A stretch of 64,000 bases of DNA, taken from Epichloe hybrida (taxonomy: Eukaryota; Ascomycota; Sordariomycetes; Hypocreales; Clavicipitaceae). Position numbers and translations under genes: made by a program. The notes under the pieces are model-generated. The model did not search any database. It had not been told where the DNA came from and worked only from the letters and a program-made list of their open reading frames with translations. The stretch is from contig JAFEKR010000044.1 in NCBI GenBank assembly GCA_019022495.1, forward strand, positions 124,001-188,000. The letters are read 5' to 3'. Shown one piece after another: positions 10,650 to 22,014 of the stretch; within the stretch, counting starts at the first letter, position 1; each line of letters starts with the position of its first letter.

Positions 10650-11938
10650 TCATGATTCAGCTGCTGCCAAACCCGTGTCGTCTTTCGTGCTACCACTCTC
10701 CCATAAGTCGAAGCTCTCGCCAGTCCCCTCCATAGGCTGCAGCACAGCGGCATGAGACGGGGTTTCCGACTTGGCCATTAGTTGATCAATGACTTTGAGG
10801 GTTTCGACATTCTTCAATTGAGGCGTGGACTGATCATCATCAGCTACAGGGGCTTTCTCGACATTGGCAAAGGGCTTGGCGACCGACTGGTTCAACGGTT
10901 CCGCGGGCTGCTCATCATCGTCACCCGGGACAATGATTACCGAGGTCTCATCACAGCCGGCAGCGAAGAAGTCAGCCGTGTTCATCTCACCCAAGGCAAT
11001 GCGCTCCTTGTCAACGACCATGGCATCGAGGGCGGCAGCTCTGGCAGACCGCCGGGCCGACGTCTGCGAAACGTCGTCAGAAGGTGGAACATTCTCCTTG
11101 TCACGACCCTCTGCACTCTCCCGACGAGCCTTTTGCTCGCTCTCCTCGTCGGATGAGATGTCCAGAACACACGTGCTATGTTGCAAAAGGTTGGTCATTT
11201 CCTGCTCAGGGGTATCCTCGTGGATGTCAAAGAACCAGCTCGCCCTCATGTCAGGCTCGGCCAAAGCTGACGAGATGCTGCTGCCCTTGGACAGGGCGTT
11301 TGAGCGGGGACGAGAGCCGTAGCTGGGGATGGTGCCCTTGAGGGCGGCATCCAGAGAAAACGGAGCAGCGGAATCGAGAGCAAATGATGGAGGGTCCACG
11401 CGGGTGTAGGGGCCAGCGGTCCGGCGACGGTTCGACAGGATACCAGATCGCTTGCCGCGGGTAGGTGAGCGCCCGGCAGGAGCAGACATGGGCGAGGACT
11501 TGGTGACGTTGGTGTTGAGCTTGTTGATTGGAGACTTGGGGTGCAAGGTTCGTCTGGGGGCAGTAGAAGCTTTCATGGGGCTGACCAATGCGCGAACATT
11601 GGCACTGGGAGTAATGGTAGCTTTGGTCAGGACAAACGACGAAGGCTTCTTGAACATGTCCTTGGTTGGGGTTCCAGAAGCAGCACCCTTTGGGCGCTTA
11701 GCAGAAAGGGAGGGGTCGACATTTTCAAAGTCGTCCATGTCCAGCAGTTCTGCCTTGCGCTTGGTGTTGGACTGGGGAGTAAAAGCTGTTGATGAAGTCA
11801 GTCAAGGCCTTGTGCCATGTAGTCGATCAATTGACATGGCGTCGCCAACATACCATTCTGCCTGTTCTTCAAGCTCGTCAAGCTCTGTAGGCGACATTGG
11901 TCAAGAGGCGCAAAGGGCTGGCGAGAGACAGAAGCCAT
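10650..11938 (-). CDS. KEN-box protein, disordered, probably nuclear, function unknown
   Basis: Exons 11854-11938 and 10650-11785 (intron 11786-11853, GTATGT donor) give 406 aa. I cannot assign a known gene. The protein is mostly disordered and Ser/Pro/Lys-rich. The first 130 residues carry proline-directed phosphorylation sites (SPINK, SPTRGK, TPTKD) and basic runs. A KEN box (GRDKENVPPSDD) lies in the middle and Arg-x-x-Leu-like sequences are present, both hallmarks of APC/C substrates. The C-terminal part is acidic (PGDDDEQPAEP). Conserved-looking motifs are KRKAELLDMDDFENVDP near the exon junction and SNRRRTAGPYTRVDPPSF. A cell-cycle-regulated chromatin or replication role is an inference from these motifs only. 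Confidence 0.8.
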
Positions 11939-14641
11939 TGTTGGTCAGCGAGGATGAGATACGAGCCGGCGATGCAGTGAACTCGATTGATGCGACTAGG
12001 AGGAGTTTGCAAAGGAGCAAAAACAAAAATATATGACGGGAGCAGTGTGGTGTACTCTCTCCACGGCTGATGATGTTCTGGGTGAAGGATAAATTCGCAA
12101 CCCTGTGTGCCTTCTCTTCCTAGCAACTGTCGTCGTACTGTTGGCCGGCAATAATACTCCCAAAAGTGTTGATAACCGTTCTGATGGTCTGTCGATTGTT
12201 TGTTATTCCAGTGCTGTAGGCGGAGGGGAATCAATCAGTCGTGCTGGGAAAACGATGTGAGAATGTAATAGGGGAGGGGAAACAAGTCGAATGGGCCAAC
12301 GCGGGGACGCGAGGTTAATTAAGAGGGAATGGGGCCTGCAGAAGCGCCCGGGCTCGAGGAAACAGCAGTCGAACAAGGCAGGAAGGAGTGTTCCAGCGTT
12401 TGCAAGTTGGGTCTGAACGAACGGCCTGGCCTGGGGGCGTGATGGAGGGCAGCCAGGGAAGGGGAAGGGCGTTTGCACTGTGGACCATCGATCAATCAAT
12501 GAATCAGCCCTGGGATATCGAAGCCGGATCGAAGGGTGTGGGATTGGATTGGATAAGCTATGGCAAGCTATCGTTCTTAGGGATGTGAATCGGCGGGCTC
12601 TGGTTTGAAGATGGATGCGAGAGACTGACAGAACCTGACACAGACTACCGCTGGAGTGTAAAGACGACAGAGCAGATCAGATGAGAAAAAGTCTAAAATA
12701 AAAATGAGGGGGGAATACGGCATGAATTGAAAAGAAAGAAAAAACAAGGCGTCGGGGACATGGAGATTAACGACCTGCGACCTGCCAGGCCAGACGCGTT
12801 TTCTCCAACCCAATATGTGGGCGCGGCGGCGTTGGAGGAGGCGGCCAGCGGGCGGCCAGCAGTGACAGGGATGAGGGGATGGACTCTAAGTCTCTAACGC
12901 GCAACATGCAACCGAGAGCCACTCATCTCAGCGGGCAACAGCATCTTTGGCGACTCGTTTGAGCTTGCTGGATGGAAATCTGCATGTCTCAAGCTCAATG
13001 CCGTGGCCTAGTCAAGTTCACGGACAACAGTCAGTTCAGCAGAGCAAGTGAGAGCGGCAATGCCGAAAAGGTTGCCACACGACAGACTCCTTCGCCGTCT
13101 CCTACCAGGCAGGTCGGTCTGCGAGCGATTCAATGTTCTCACTTGCGCATCAATGTTCATTGCATCGCACGACCACGACTCTCCACAGACGCACTAGCGA
13201 CTAGTTGGGTGCATCACAGCATTGCCTCGCACCTCCTGGCCACTCTTGGCCACTCTTGGCCACTCCCAGCTGCCAATGAACGCGTCGAGATGCCCCAGGG
13301 CCCGATGCCCTCCCCGCTTTTCACCTCGCATCAGTCCACACAGCCGGTGAAAAATGTCTTGCCCCTGCATGAAGCCGCTGTCCAACAGAGCCGCTTCATT
13401 GGTGCAACGGCCCTCCGTATCCTCCCTTTGGCCACTGACATGAACTTATCGTCAGATCGTCAGACCCCCAAGTCAGCTGGCACCCATCAGACATCAGCGA
13501 CCGGAAGGCCAGCAGGCTTCTTCCTGGATCCTGATCCTCACAGATTAATCCGTACTCGCCGACCGTAACTCGGCCTGCTGAATCTGTGACCCGGTCGCAT
13601 TAGCAAGCTCGCATTACTCCGCCTCCTCAAAAAGCTATTAAAAGCCGTCCACGTCCACGTCCGCGACCTCATCCCCCTCCGCGCCTCTCTCGCGCGTCCT
13701 TCGTGCCACCAACAAGTAAGTTGAAAGTACATGACGTACATGACTGAAGCGAGCCGAAATCCTCTTTCCGCCAAGCAAGTAATAGCAGCACAGCGCTTTT
13801 CCTTGGACGTCCACCCTGATTGCGCCCATGGAACCGCCCATCATGACCCTCCTTTTTCCTTTCATTAGGCCAGAAAAGCACTTATAGTAGGTCTGCGCCA
13901 TTTGCCCGAGTGCTCGCAACCCAATCACTCAGTCACTGTCTCAAGCTCCGTCGTTCAATCATCAATTCTCGCCGTCCTGGCCCCTCGGCGGCGCCTCGTG
14001 TGTCTCACCACGGCGCGTGCATCTGCGTCAAACTGACTAGAAACGGCGACGAACTCTACCACCTTGCGGCCTGCCACCGCGGCCTGTACGCTGAAATATG
14101 TCGGACCCCATGACTCCCGCTGCAGAAAGAAGCATTGCATCATCGACAGCCGAGCCGTCCGACTCCATCATGACTTGACTTGACGCCCCTGTATGTCCGG
14201 CCCCAGCTTCAAGCCGGCGAAGAGCAGAGTACTGCCCAACACGACGGCCACGAACCAGTCCCTTTGCAAGGAGAAGGTCTATCCCATCGAACAGATTGGA
14301 CACAATAGTGTCAAGACCTAGTGACAGCGACAACTTGTAGCTGCGCAGAATCCAATATTTCAATCCCTCCAAGCGTCCCTCCAAGCATCCCATCCCGCCC
14401 GTCCCTCTCTCCCTCTCCCTCGCCACCACCACCCAACATCCAGCCCAACAACTCCTTCTGTCCATCAACCTCGCACGCACAAATCAATCCTCACTTGCTT
14501 CTCAATCCACGCCCACCGCATCCCGGCCCCTCATCGCGACCAACACCTCCGTCGAACAAGGTCGTGTCCATCTGCGACCCTAGCGCTCCATCCCGGGACA
14601 ACGAAAAAAATAAAAAAAAAATACCAGCCCTTTGTGCCATA
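11939..14641. other. Gene-poor intergenic region
   Basis: Upstream of the KEN-box gene (-) and of the small gene at 14642 (+). Contains a 10-bp tandem repeat at 13237-13266 and CT-rich tracts around 14360-14430 typical of fungal core promoters or 5' UTRs. Open frames here (for example 12972-13568) have no coding character that I can support. Confidence 0.55.
13237..13266. repeat. Tandem repeat, 10-bp unit x3
   Basis: TGGCCACTCT repeated three times, the last copy with one change. Confidence 0.8.
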
Positions 14642-15063
14642 ATGTCTGAACCTCGTCCGCCCCCAAGCAGACCTATCTGTCAGTGTCACCGCTAACTGAC
14701 ACGGTTGGTGGCGGAAGAGCCATGTCGACAAGTGTCTCTTCAGCAGGAAAACCATGGAAGAGACAACCCTCAGCCGTCTGGCCCACAGGCCTCCTTGCCA
14801 CCCATGCTATTTAGACCATGATTCCATGAAGCACACCCATCACGCTAGCTCGTTGGTGTCCGACGTCTCGTTTTTTGTTCGACGATGCAAGGTGGAGCGT
14901 CGACCAAGGCAATATTTCGGGTCTTCATGCCAGCGTTCCAGTAATGTCTGACCCCTCGACTCAATGAAAGGAGTAATTGACTTGTCTCTCGGCTCTTTCA
15001 GCTCGTCATGACACGTCAAAATCGGTCTTTACCGATATCACTGACCCAGGGACGCCAACGTAG
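14642..15063 (+). CDS. Predicted small basic protein, 99 aa, unknown
   Basis: Three exons, 14642-14682, 14744-14940 and 15002-15063, form one 300-nt frame. Intron 1 has a CTAACTGAC branch region and a TCTCTTCAG acceptor; intron 2 has a GTAATG donor and a CTCTTTCAG acceptor, with matching phases. The protein begins MSEPRPPPSRPIC, has an Arg/Cys-rich middle (FFVRRCKVERRPRQYF) and ends KSVFTDITDPGTPT. A long CT-rich leader precedes the ATG. I know no family for it. The regular splice sites and the sensible C-terminus argue for a real gene, but chance assembly is possible at this size. Confidence 0.45.
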
Positions 15064-15399
15064 GTGACTTTGTTCAAGTTGTGACGGGTCTTCTGCAGAC
15101 CTTCCAAACCTCACGGCGCCCATTTTTTTCGTGAGCTCGACACGGTGGGGAAAAACGCATTTTTTTTCTTAGTGACATATAACACTTGGCCAGATACTCT
15201 CAAAGATCTGTGCGGAGATATTCAACTAATAACCGAGCCGCGACGAGGTGCAGGAAATGTACATCGTAGAAGTGATATTGAAGTGATATTTGAATAAGCG
15301 ATACTACATAAAGGCTATACCAGAGCTAACGAATGCTTGCATTTACAATTCTAACCTGCCCCTCAATGATGCCCCCCAATGCTTTCGACATTGATCGTC
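15064..15399. other. Intergenic, convergent
   Basis: Between the 3' ends of the 99-aa gene (+) and the PLAC8 gene (-). AT-rich, no gene seen. Confidence 0.55.
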
Positions 15400-16707
15400 T
15401 TACTTTTTATCGGGTTCGTGTGACCCAACAACTTTGTTGCCTGCCATGTTAACAGCTGCATGGTCCTCCAAGTTGTGCTTGCCATCACTTGCCCTGCTCG
15501 AGGAATCCACCTTTGCATCGCGATCGAGGACATGGCCACTGGATCTGCTCACTGATTCTGTAGTACCATCGTCCTTCAAGTGATGGGCAGGGCGGGTTGC
15601 GTGACTCTGGATTGGCTTATGAACAGTGATGCCGTGTCTAGTTGCTTTACTTTTCCCTGAGCCGACGAGTACGTCTCTGCCTATGTTGTGTCCACGATCG
15701 AGGTTGGAGAAGTGCGTTGTTTGATCCTTTGGCAAGTCATGGAATGCGACCGGACCGGCCAAGTCAGCCACAGGATCTCGGCTCAGATCATGATCCGACT
15801 CTGTCCTTGACGTCTTTGGGGGCGCAGTGGCATCCTGATGAAGCTGATGTAACGGTCCACTTCCTTGATGGCGAGTTTTTGCATCAGTTCCCAAGTTGTG
15901 CGGTGACTGCACGTTGCCAATCACGACAAGCTCGTCGTCTTCCAGAGAATGCTTCCCCAATACCCTGGCAATGGTATGGTCCAAAGGTTTTGATGCCTCC
16001 GCATCATTCGACTCTTCCCTCTTCTCAGTAGGGACCAAATACTAATGCTGATCCAAATAATGAACTTGAGGATAGGCGGCAGTGTTGGCTGGTGCGATAG
16101 CATCACTCTGCAAGCTGTGTACATCCTGACGAGGCGAGGCTCCTTTTCTACTTGTTTGGGTCTCGGCAGACTCCGGGCTCAAGTAGCTCATTGGCTTGTG
16201 ACATTGATATTGGCTACCGGTGGAATGGTCAGGTTTGTGGCTTCCTTGCAGCCTAGCGTGCTGCTGCTCCTGGCGTAAAATAATCTCTTGCTCATTTCTA
16301 ACCATCATAAGACATGGACAGCAGCAGCCGTCTGACAAGTCCGCGAAGTGGTTTCCCTTAATGCCGTAAAATGTTCGAACGGTCGTCTGGAGACTAGCAA
16401 ATATGCACCCATAAACTAATGACTTGTTAGACAACGACACTGATGAAACGAGCTGAATGACGAAATACTGACATGGAAAGCAAACGGACAACTGAACACA
16501 CTCAGCGTTGAAGAAGCCAGGATTGGGGGCATTTTCGGCATCAGAACCGAAAATTACTGCCTTGAGACGATGGGAAGTTCGGGAGTAGATCCCACATGGC
16601 CAGATTGCTGCTGCCAGACAAGACTTGATATTGAATGCCCCGCCTCGGTCGTCATCCGTCGGCCACAGCCAATTTTGCTGCAGCTTTCCTTTTGTTTGCT
16701 TTTCCAT
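15400..16707 (-). CDS. PLAC8-family cysteine-rich protein
   Basis: PLAC8 proteins are small Cys-rich, often membrane-associated proteins linked to metal or organelle homeostasis. Exons 16473-16707 and 16042-16415 (57-nt intron, GTCAGT donor, CTAAC branch, TAG acceptor) encode 202 aa ending in a TAG at 16042-16044. The PLAC8 core is seen in CLAAAIWPCGIYSR, FYGIKGNHFADLSDGCCCPC and MVRNEQEI. Beyond the TAG the same frame stays open for 213 more codons (to 15400), hydrophilic and rich in Asp, His, Ser and Lys. A GT-AG pair at 16122/16042 would remove 81 nt including the TAG in frame and give a 389-aa protein; I list the longer extent for that reason. Start is the ATG at 16707. An upstream in-frame stretch exists. 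Confidence 0.75.
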
Positions 16708-19700
16708 GATTGCACTAGGGTCAAGATTATAAGACGGAGTAGAGTAGAGTTGGCCCACGCCCGGGGGTTTGGTAAAACAGATCGCTGGATATGATTGCCG
16801 TGCGAAAGAGGCGAGGGAATGAGCAGTTGGATAAATGTATTGGACCCAACTAACGCACAAGAATGACGAGAAGTGCAGAGCGAAAGAATGCTGAAGTGCA
16901 AGAAGACAGATGCTGATTCGAAAAGGAAATGATCCAGAGAAAAAGAGAAAGAAGACAGAAGGTAACGGAGGAAGTCACAAGGAGTTGCCGTGAGCAAGAG
17001 CAGGTGGCAGACAGCTGCTCGCCTGCCTCAACATGAATTGCAGCTGTCGCCCACAGAGCACTTGAACAACTCCATTATTGGAAAGCAAGGTGAGCAGAAA
17101 GGGGCTGGTATGACGGCCATGATTGCGCGTGGTTTTTTGCCATTCGATTCATGTGGCCTGGTATTGGATTGAGTGATGGCCTGTCATGGGGCATCTTTTC
17201 TACCAAGACAGTGCTCAAGCGAGACAGAAGGAGAACTTGGCATCGCAGGACACACAAACAAACAGCGATGTTCTCTCGAAATACGTGTCCAATAACAACG
17301 TGAGGAAATCTGTCGCCGGGCCTGAACCCTACGCATCATGGATTCCTGGAGAGCAAAAACCAGGAATAAAAAGAAAAGCGTAAGTTTGCCTTTTCCCTCA
17401 AATTCAAAGCTACATACACCGCAGCAAAATTAGCATTACCGTAATAAGGATAAGTTCACCAATCGTTGCATTTATCTCTTCCCGAGCGTGCGGTCCGGGT
17501 CTCACCAAGTTACATGGGAGCCGAACCTGGACGTAGCGTTGTAGGTGAACAGGTACGAAGTCTCCTTGGCTTCAAACCTCGTGGCAGTGACTGAAGACTT
17601 TTTGTTGATGATTACGTGCGATCAATTGTCAGTCATTCCCGTGGACTCACATTACTGACGTTGCACAATGTGGTAGCACGAGCAGCACTGCGCATTATGA
17701 TCTGCAAAATGACACCTTGCTTGAGATTAACGTCGGCGCCATGCTCTATGCCTACATGGCAGTGTGGTTTAGGCAGGGAAATTCTGATGATCAAACGCAT
17801 CAAAAGGCACCGAATTCTGAGTCGTGGTCTTGCGAGGCCTTGCGAGGCACCAGTTACTAATTGCATATACTCCGTATAGGACTGGACAAATTGCTAATGA
17901 GTGCCATGTAGGCTACGGACGGGAGGGCGGCCGGAAAAAAGTGCCACACCCAAGCGGGTGGATGAGCAAACAGACGGTCAGTTCCATCTCCATCACCTGA
18001 CGACGACTCCATCAGAAAATGTTTCGGTCAAGAAATCTGATCCCATGACGAGGAGCAACCTGGCCAGTCAGCCAGTGCCAATAATAGGCACTGCGTTGTT
18101 TGTTGCATGCATGACATGTGGACTCATGGCTGCATGACTTGAGTTGAGAATAGGGATATCTCAGGGAATGGTATGCAAGATGTTTCGCTGTCCCTTCCCC
18201 GGCCCATGTTTTGTTTGTCCATGCAGCAGGAAAGCAAGACAACGGATAAATGATGGGTGGATGGGAAACGAGAAATTCCACTCCGTAATACGGATCCGCA
18301 ATCCATGACAACAAAGAGAAAAAGGGGGTCCACCTCAATTTAAACCAAACAAATGCCATGGCACAACCAACACTGGCAGGATTCAGAGCTCAAGGCCCAG
18401 GCGCTTGACTCGCCTGATGAACCACCAAAACGCCACCGACACCACACCACAGCGAGATATTTGAGATGCGGCTTCATCAGGCCAGCTGTGTGCTGCATTG
18501 CCGCATTGCTGCATTGCTGCAACCTCATTACAGAGGACATCTCTCTGATCATAGCATTGCGGGCTATCAGAGCTGGGTCGAGGCGCAATTTACAGCACGC
18601 GAGTGTAATCCGTACGTACGGGCGTATGTAGTCCAAACGGAATATTCCGTAGGCAAATACTTGGAGAATGTCTGCAACGTCTGTAGTCAGTCATAGGCTT
18701 AATGCGTATAGCGAGCGGCATCGGTCCCTTGTCTGCAGATATTGTCAACAAGGGTCAGGGGGGTGCCTGTCTCTGTCAGAGCCTCAGAGCCTCAGAGCCA
18801 GCAAGCAGCAGCATCTGGTGGTACTGAGGTGCAGTGATGGGGCAATTACGGACGTACATGTAAGGTAGGGACGTACGGTAATGTAAGAAGCGCTCTTGAC
18901 GAAAAATAATTGCTAGGGTCTCGAACTAGCCCGGTCGCACCTCCCTCCGTGATGGATGTCTGGCCATCCATTGGGATCCTCAAAGTCCCGTCTGAGCCGC
19001 TCCTGGGTCTCGGTCTCCCTGGACTCGTGTCCGGCGTACTGCATAGAGCGCCAGTACTCACTCAGGGTGCGACTCCAGAGGCAACAAAAACCTGGGCGTC
19101 TCCCTCTCTCATTCCTGCGTGGCTCTGCTCTTAATATTGTCTGCTTTCGCTTGAAATCGACTCACCTACTTCCTGCTTCCTGCTTCCGTTTCTTTCTCCC
19201 CGGAAAGCAATTAGCCAATGTTCCTGGCGTCATAATCGTTCTGAAGAGTTGTCGCTTGTTGCCTGATTACTCCAACCAATAATCCAGCGCGAACCGGCTC
19301 CGGTTTTTAGTGTGTGGCCGGAAGCGATTTTTTTTGTCCACGTCCGCGCTGGTCTTACAACTTCTCGACCAAACAAACGACCACCTCCGCCGGAAACGCA
19401 CCTTTGCACCAAACGGCAGAAAGGAGACAAGACAATCACCAGCCTCTTCATTGTCTTTCTTTCCACCCTCTCGTCGACAAGCTCAGTTTCTTCGGCCTTG
19501 GCATTTCCTGAAATTTAACTGCTCGCTGTCGCTGCTGTTGTGGATACAGCCACCATACGAGCAAGCGTCCCTTACTACGTCTGGGTAAGTGCCACCTTGA
19601 TCAATCCTTACCTTTTTCCTGTAGCCCGAACAGATATTTCTACACAAAAGCAGGAAACAGACACTCGGTTTCTCCCTTCTACCAAGCCATTCTCAAAGAC

Positions 19701-19789
19701 TCTTCTTCTAATCGCATTTCAATCAGACACCAACACCTAGTCCCCGTGAAGCAAGTCCTCTCTGTATTAAGTACAAAACAGCCGCGACC
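16708..19789. other. Gene-poor intergenic region
   Basis: About 3 kb without a supportable gene. Contains several copies of ATTCCGTA/ACTCCGTA-type words (near 17870, 18283, 18610 and 18643) and a GCATTGCTGC-like short repeat near 18490-18520. The part after about 19300 is CT-rich and leads into the gene at 19790, so it is probably its promoter and 5' UTR. Confidence 0.55.
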
Positions 19790-20245
19790 ATGGTTCCACA
19801 ACAGGAAAAGGTCGAGAGCTATCCTTTGACGGATGCAAACCTAGCTATCCCCGATCCAACTGCAAAAGGGCCATCAGTCCGAGTGGCCTCCTTGGAGAGA
19901 ACACCGAGCGGTACGACTGCACGGTCCGACAACAGCAATCCATTCGAAACCGATGTCGAAGCCATGATAACAAGCGCCTCAATGGACAAACCGCGCGCCA
20001 GTGTCATCCTCACTCGCAAGAAGGATTGTCAAGTCTGGCCTGACAAGCGTGATTGGAAACAGAGAGCCAAGGCCGGCAAGAAGAACCGTACTTGTGCATG
20101 CATGCAACGACTTAGCCGACGCAACAGGATCCTGGTGAAAGTACTCATTATTGTACTGGTCGTCGGCGTCGCCGTCGCCGTAGGTTTTGGTGTTAGCAAA
20201 CCTCTGGGAGCCCCCATCTGGGGTGACAAGAACACGCATTCTTGA
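19790..20245 (+). CDS. Conserved small single-pass membrane protein, unknown function
   Basis: Intronless 151-aa protein. The first 75 residues are polar and likely cytosolic, including SNPFETDVEAMI; a basic Cys-containing stretch follows (CACMQRLSRRNRILVK). Next is one membrane helix (VLIIVLVVGVAVAVGFGV, about residues 118-136) and a short tail GVSKPLGAPIWGDK. The polar N-terminus, positive residues before the helix and lack of a signal peptide suggest a tail-anchored or type II protein. The pattern fits a small membrane protein widely kept in Pezizomycotina, but I know no function. A long CT-rich leader precedes it. Confidence 0.8.
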   Translation: MVPQQEKVESYPLTDANLAIPDPTAKGPSVRVASLERTPSGTTARSDNSNPFETDVEAMITSASMDKPRASVILTRKKDCQVWPDKRDWKQRAKAGKKNRTCACMQRLSRRNRILVKVLIIVLVVGVAVAVGFGVSKPLGAPIWGDKNTHS

Positions 20246-22014
20246 AGCGGTGTATTGCGATGGCTTTTTCCATTGAGCATTTCCACGAACACGTTTACAA
20301 CTGGGACGACAATTCTGGCGCTTACATATACGTTTTCCCGACCTCGATATAATGTTGTAATTCCGTCGACAACTGCATATAGCGTCGTGGACACTCATTT
20401 ATTTCTTTTTCTTTTTCGGCACATACATTCGCTTAGGATTCGGGGATTTTATCGGGCGATTTTTTCTTTTACAGCCATTGCAATCTTTCCAGCACTGCTA
20501 GGTGAAAACCTCGACCGAGCCGGCAGAGCCACCATTTGCATCAGCGTGGCGTTTTTCTGGCGTTTTAGACCCTGATCGGGCAACCCACAGACGGGCACAT
20601 TGGCATGACGGGCAAGATTGGGTGGGCAGAGAACGTGGATCGAATCGCTAGATCACGCTACATGCATGCCTCTGTTCAGAAGGACAGGCACGATTATAGA
20701 AGCGCGTCTAGAGAAATAGATCAATACATTGTTGGCCAGAAGGCGCCCGCACACCAAGCTTGGCCACGTAAAGTACCTTGGGAAAGATGGGCATCTCGTT
20801 GTGCTCTCCAGGCCATCAAGCGGGGGGGGAAACGCGCTACAATTGTGAGAAAAGCCACCAGGAACTCAGTCTGCAAGTTCAAAGGGGGGCGACTATTGGC
20901 TAAAGGGCGTGGCGCCGGTTGCACTTGTCCCGTCTCCACAAAAAGACCAGAAAGACTAGCCGTGTTCCTGCACAAGCGGGGGGCTAGAACATAATAGTCA
21001 TGTGTACATTTATTGTACGAATTTGCCCCACCGACCACACACGGCTCGGCAAGTCTACGGATCCGTACGGAGCATCTACATGTAATCACGTCCGCGGCTT
21101 CGGGCGGCATCATCTTGTCGGCAGCATGTGTATTAGATGGGAGGAGTTTTACTGTTGATCCCGTCGGTACCTCGATAGGGGGTCTCTGGGCTCCGGGTTG
21201 TAGAGCTCTGGAGACGAAGGAGTGCTGGCTGGTGCATTATGGACAGGCAAGGCAGGCCGCGCGCGAGCCCATGGATGGGTTCAAAGTCATGCATTCATGG
21301 GGACCAACCCCTCGTTGCTGACAAGACTCATGTTTTTTGAGATGGGAAACCCCGACTTGGCCGTGTCTACTGTAGGGAATATTGCTTGATTGCCATATTT
21401 GTCTAATTGCCAATGTATCAATGGTGTGCCCCGTCGCCTTGCCGGCAATCTTCTTCCAGGCTGCCTGCTCTCAATCGCTGCCTCCTTCCTTTCGCCATCC
21501 GCAGTTGACGGCTCTGTGCCATTGACCTCGCTGGGCCAGCCCATGATCCAAATAGCACATACGGCAGCGCTAGATACGGCCGACGTTTTACATCAACCTT
21601 GGCATCGGCCATTCCCTGGCTTATCCAGCATTGAAAAGCGTGAAACGATATATCCACCAGTTTTGTACGCCGTTTGCAGCAAGCAGCACGCACCGTGCCA
21701 CGCAAGCGAGCCCAGCCACTATCCGACCAGTACAGCCGAGTCAAACAAAGAAATTAGTAGCGTTCAATATGATTACAGTGTACTGATGGCTCCCATGGCT
21801 GCCCTCCGATTATAGCAGCGAGGCATCCCATTCTCCAGCTCCCAATTTCTGATCGGAAGTTTCGAGGTTGTCTTTGAGATCCAGGTATCCCTGGACTTTT
21901 TTTTTTTTTTTTTTTTTTTCCTTGGGTGACGGCCCATGCCGAAGAAATATTGTCTGCTGGAATTGCAGCGTCGTGTAGATCCAACGAGACCACCTTTGGT
22001 GATTGGCCTTGCAA
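20246..22014. other. Intergenic, with 23-nt T run
   Basis: Convergent 3' region between the membrane protein gene (+) and TEM1 (-). Holds a 23-T run at 21897-21919 and an ATCCGTACGGAGC palindromic word near 21058. A 129-codon frame at 20605-20994 has no support. Confidence 0.5.

Noticed and set aside
12972..13568. 198-codon plus-strand frame
   Set aside because: Composition without domain or signal, spans a tandem repeat; no start context or transcript signals.
20605..20994. 129-codon Lys/Arg-rich plus-strand frame
   Set aside because: Resembles no ribosomal or nuclear family despite its basic composition; isolated in a 3' region.
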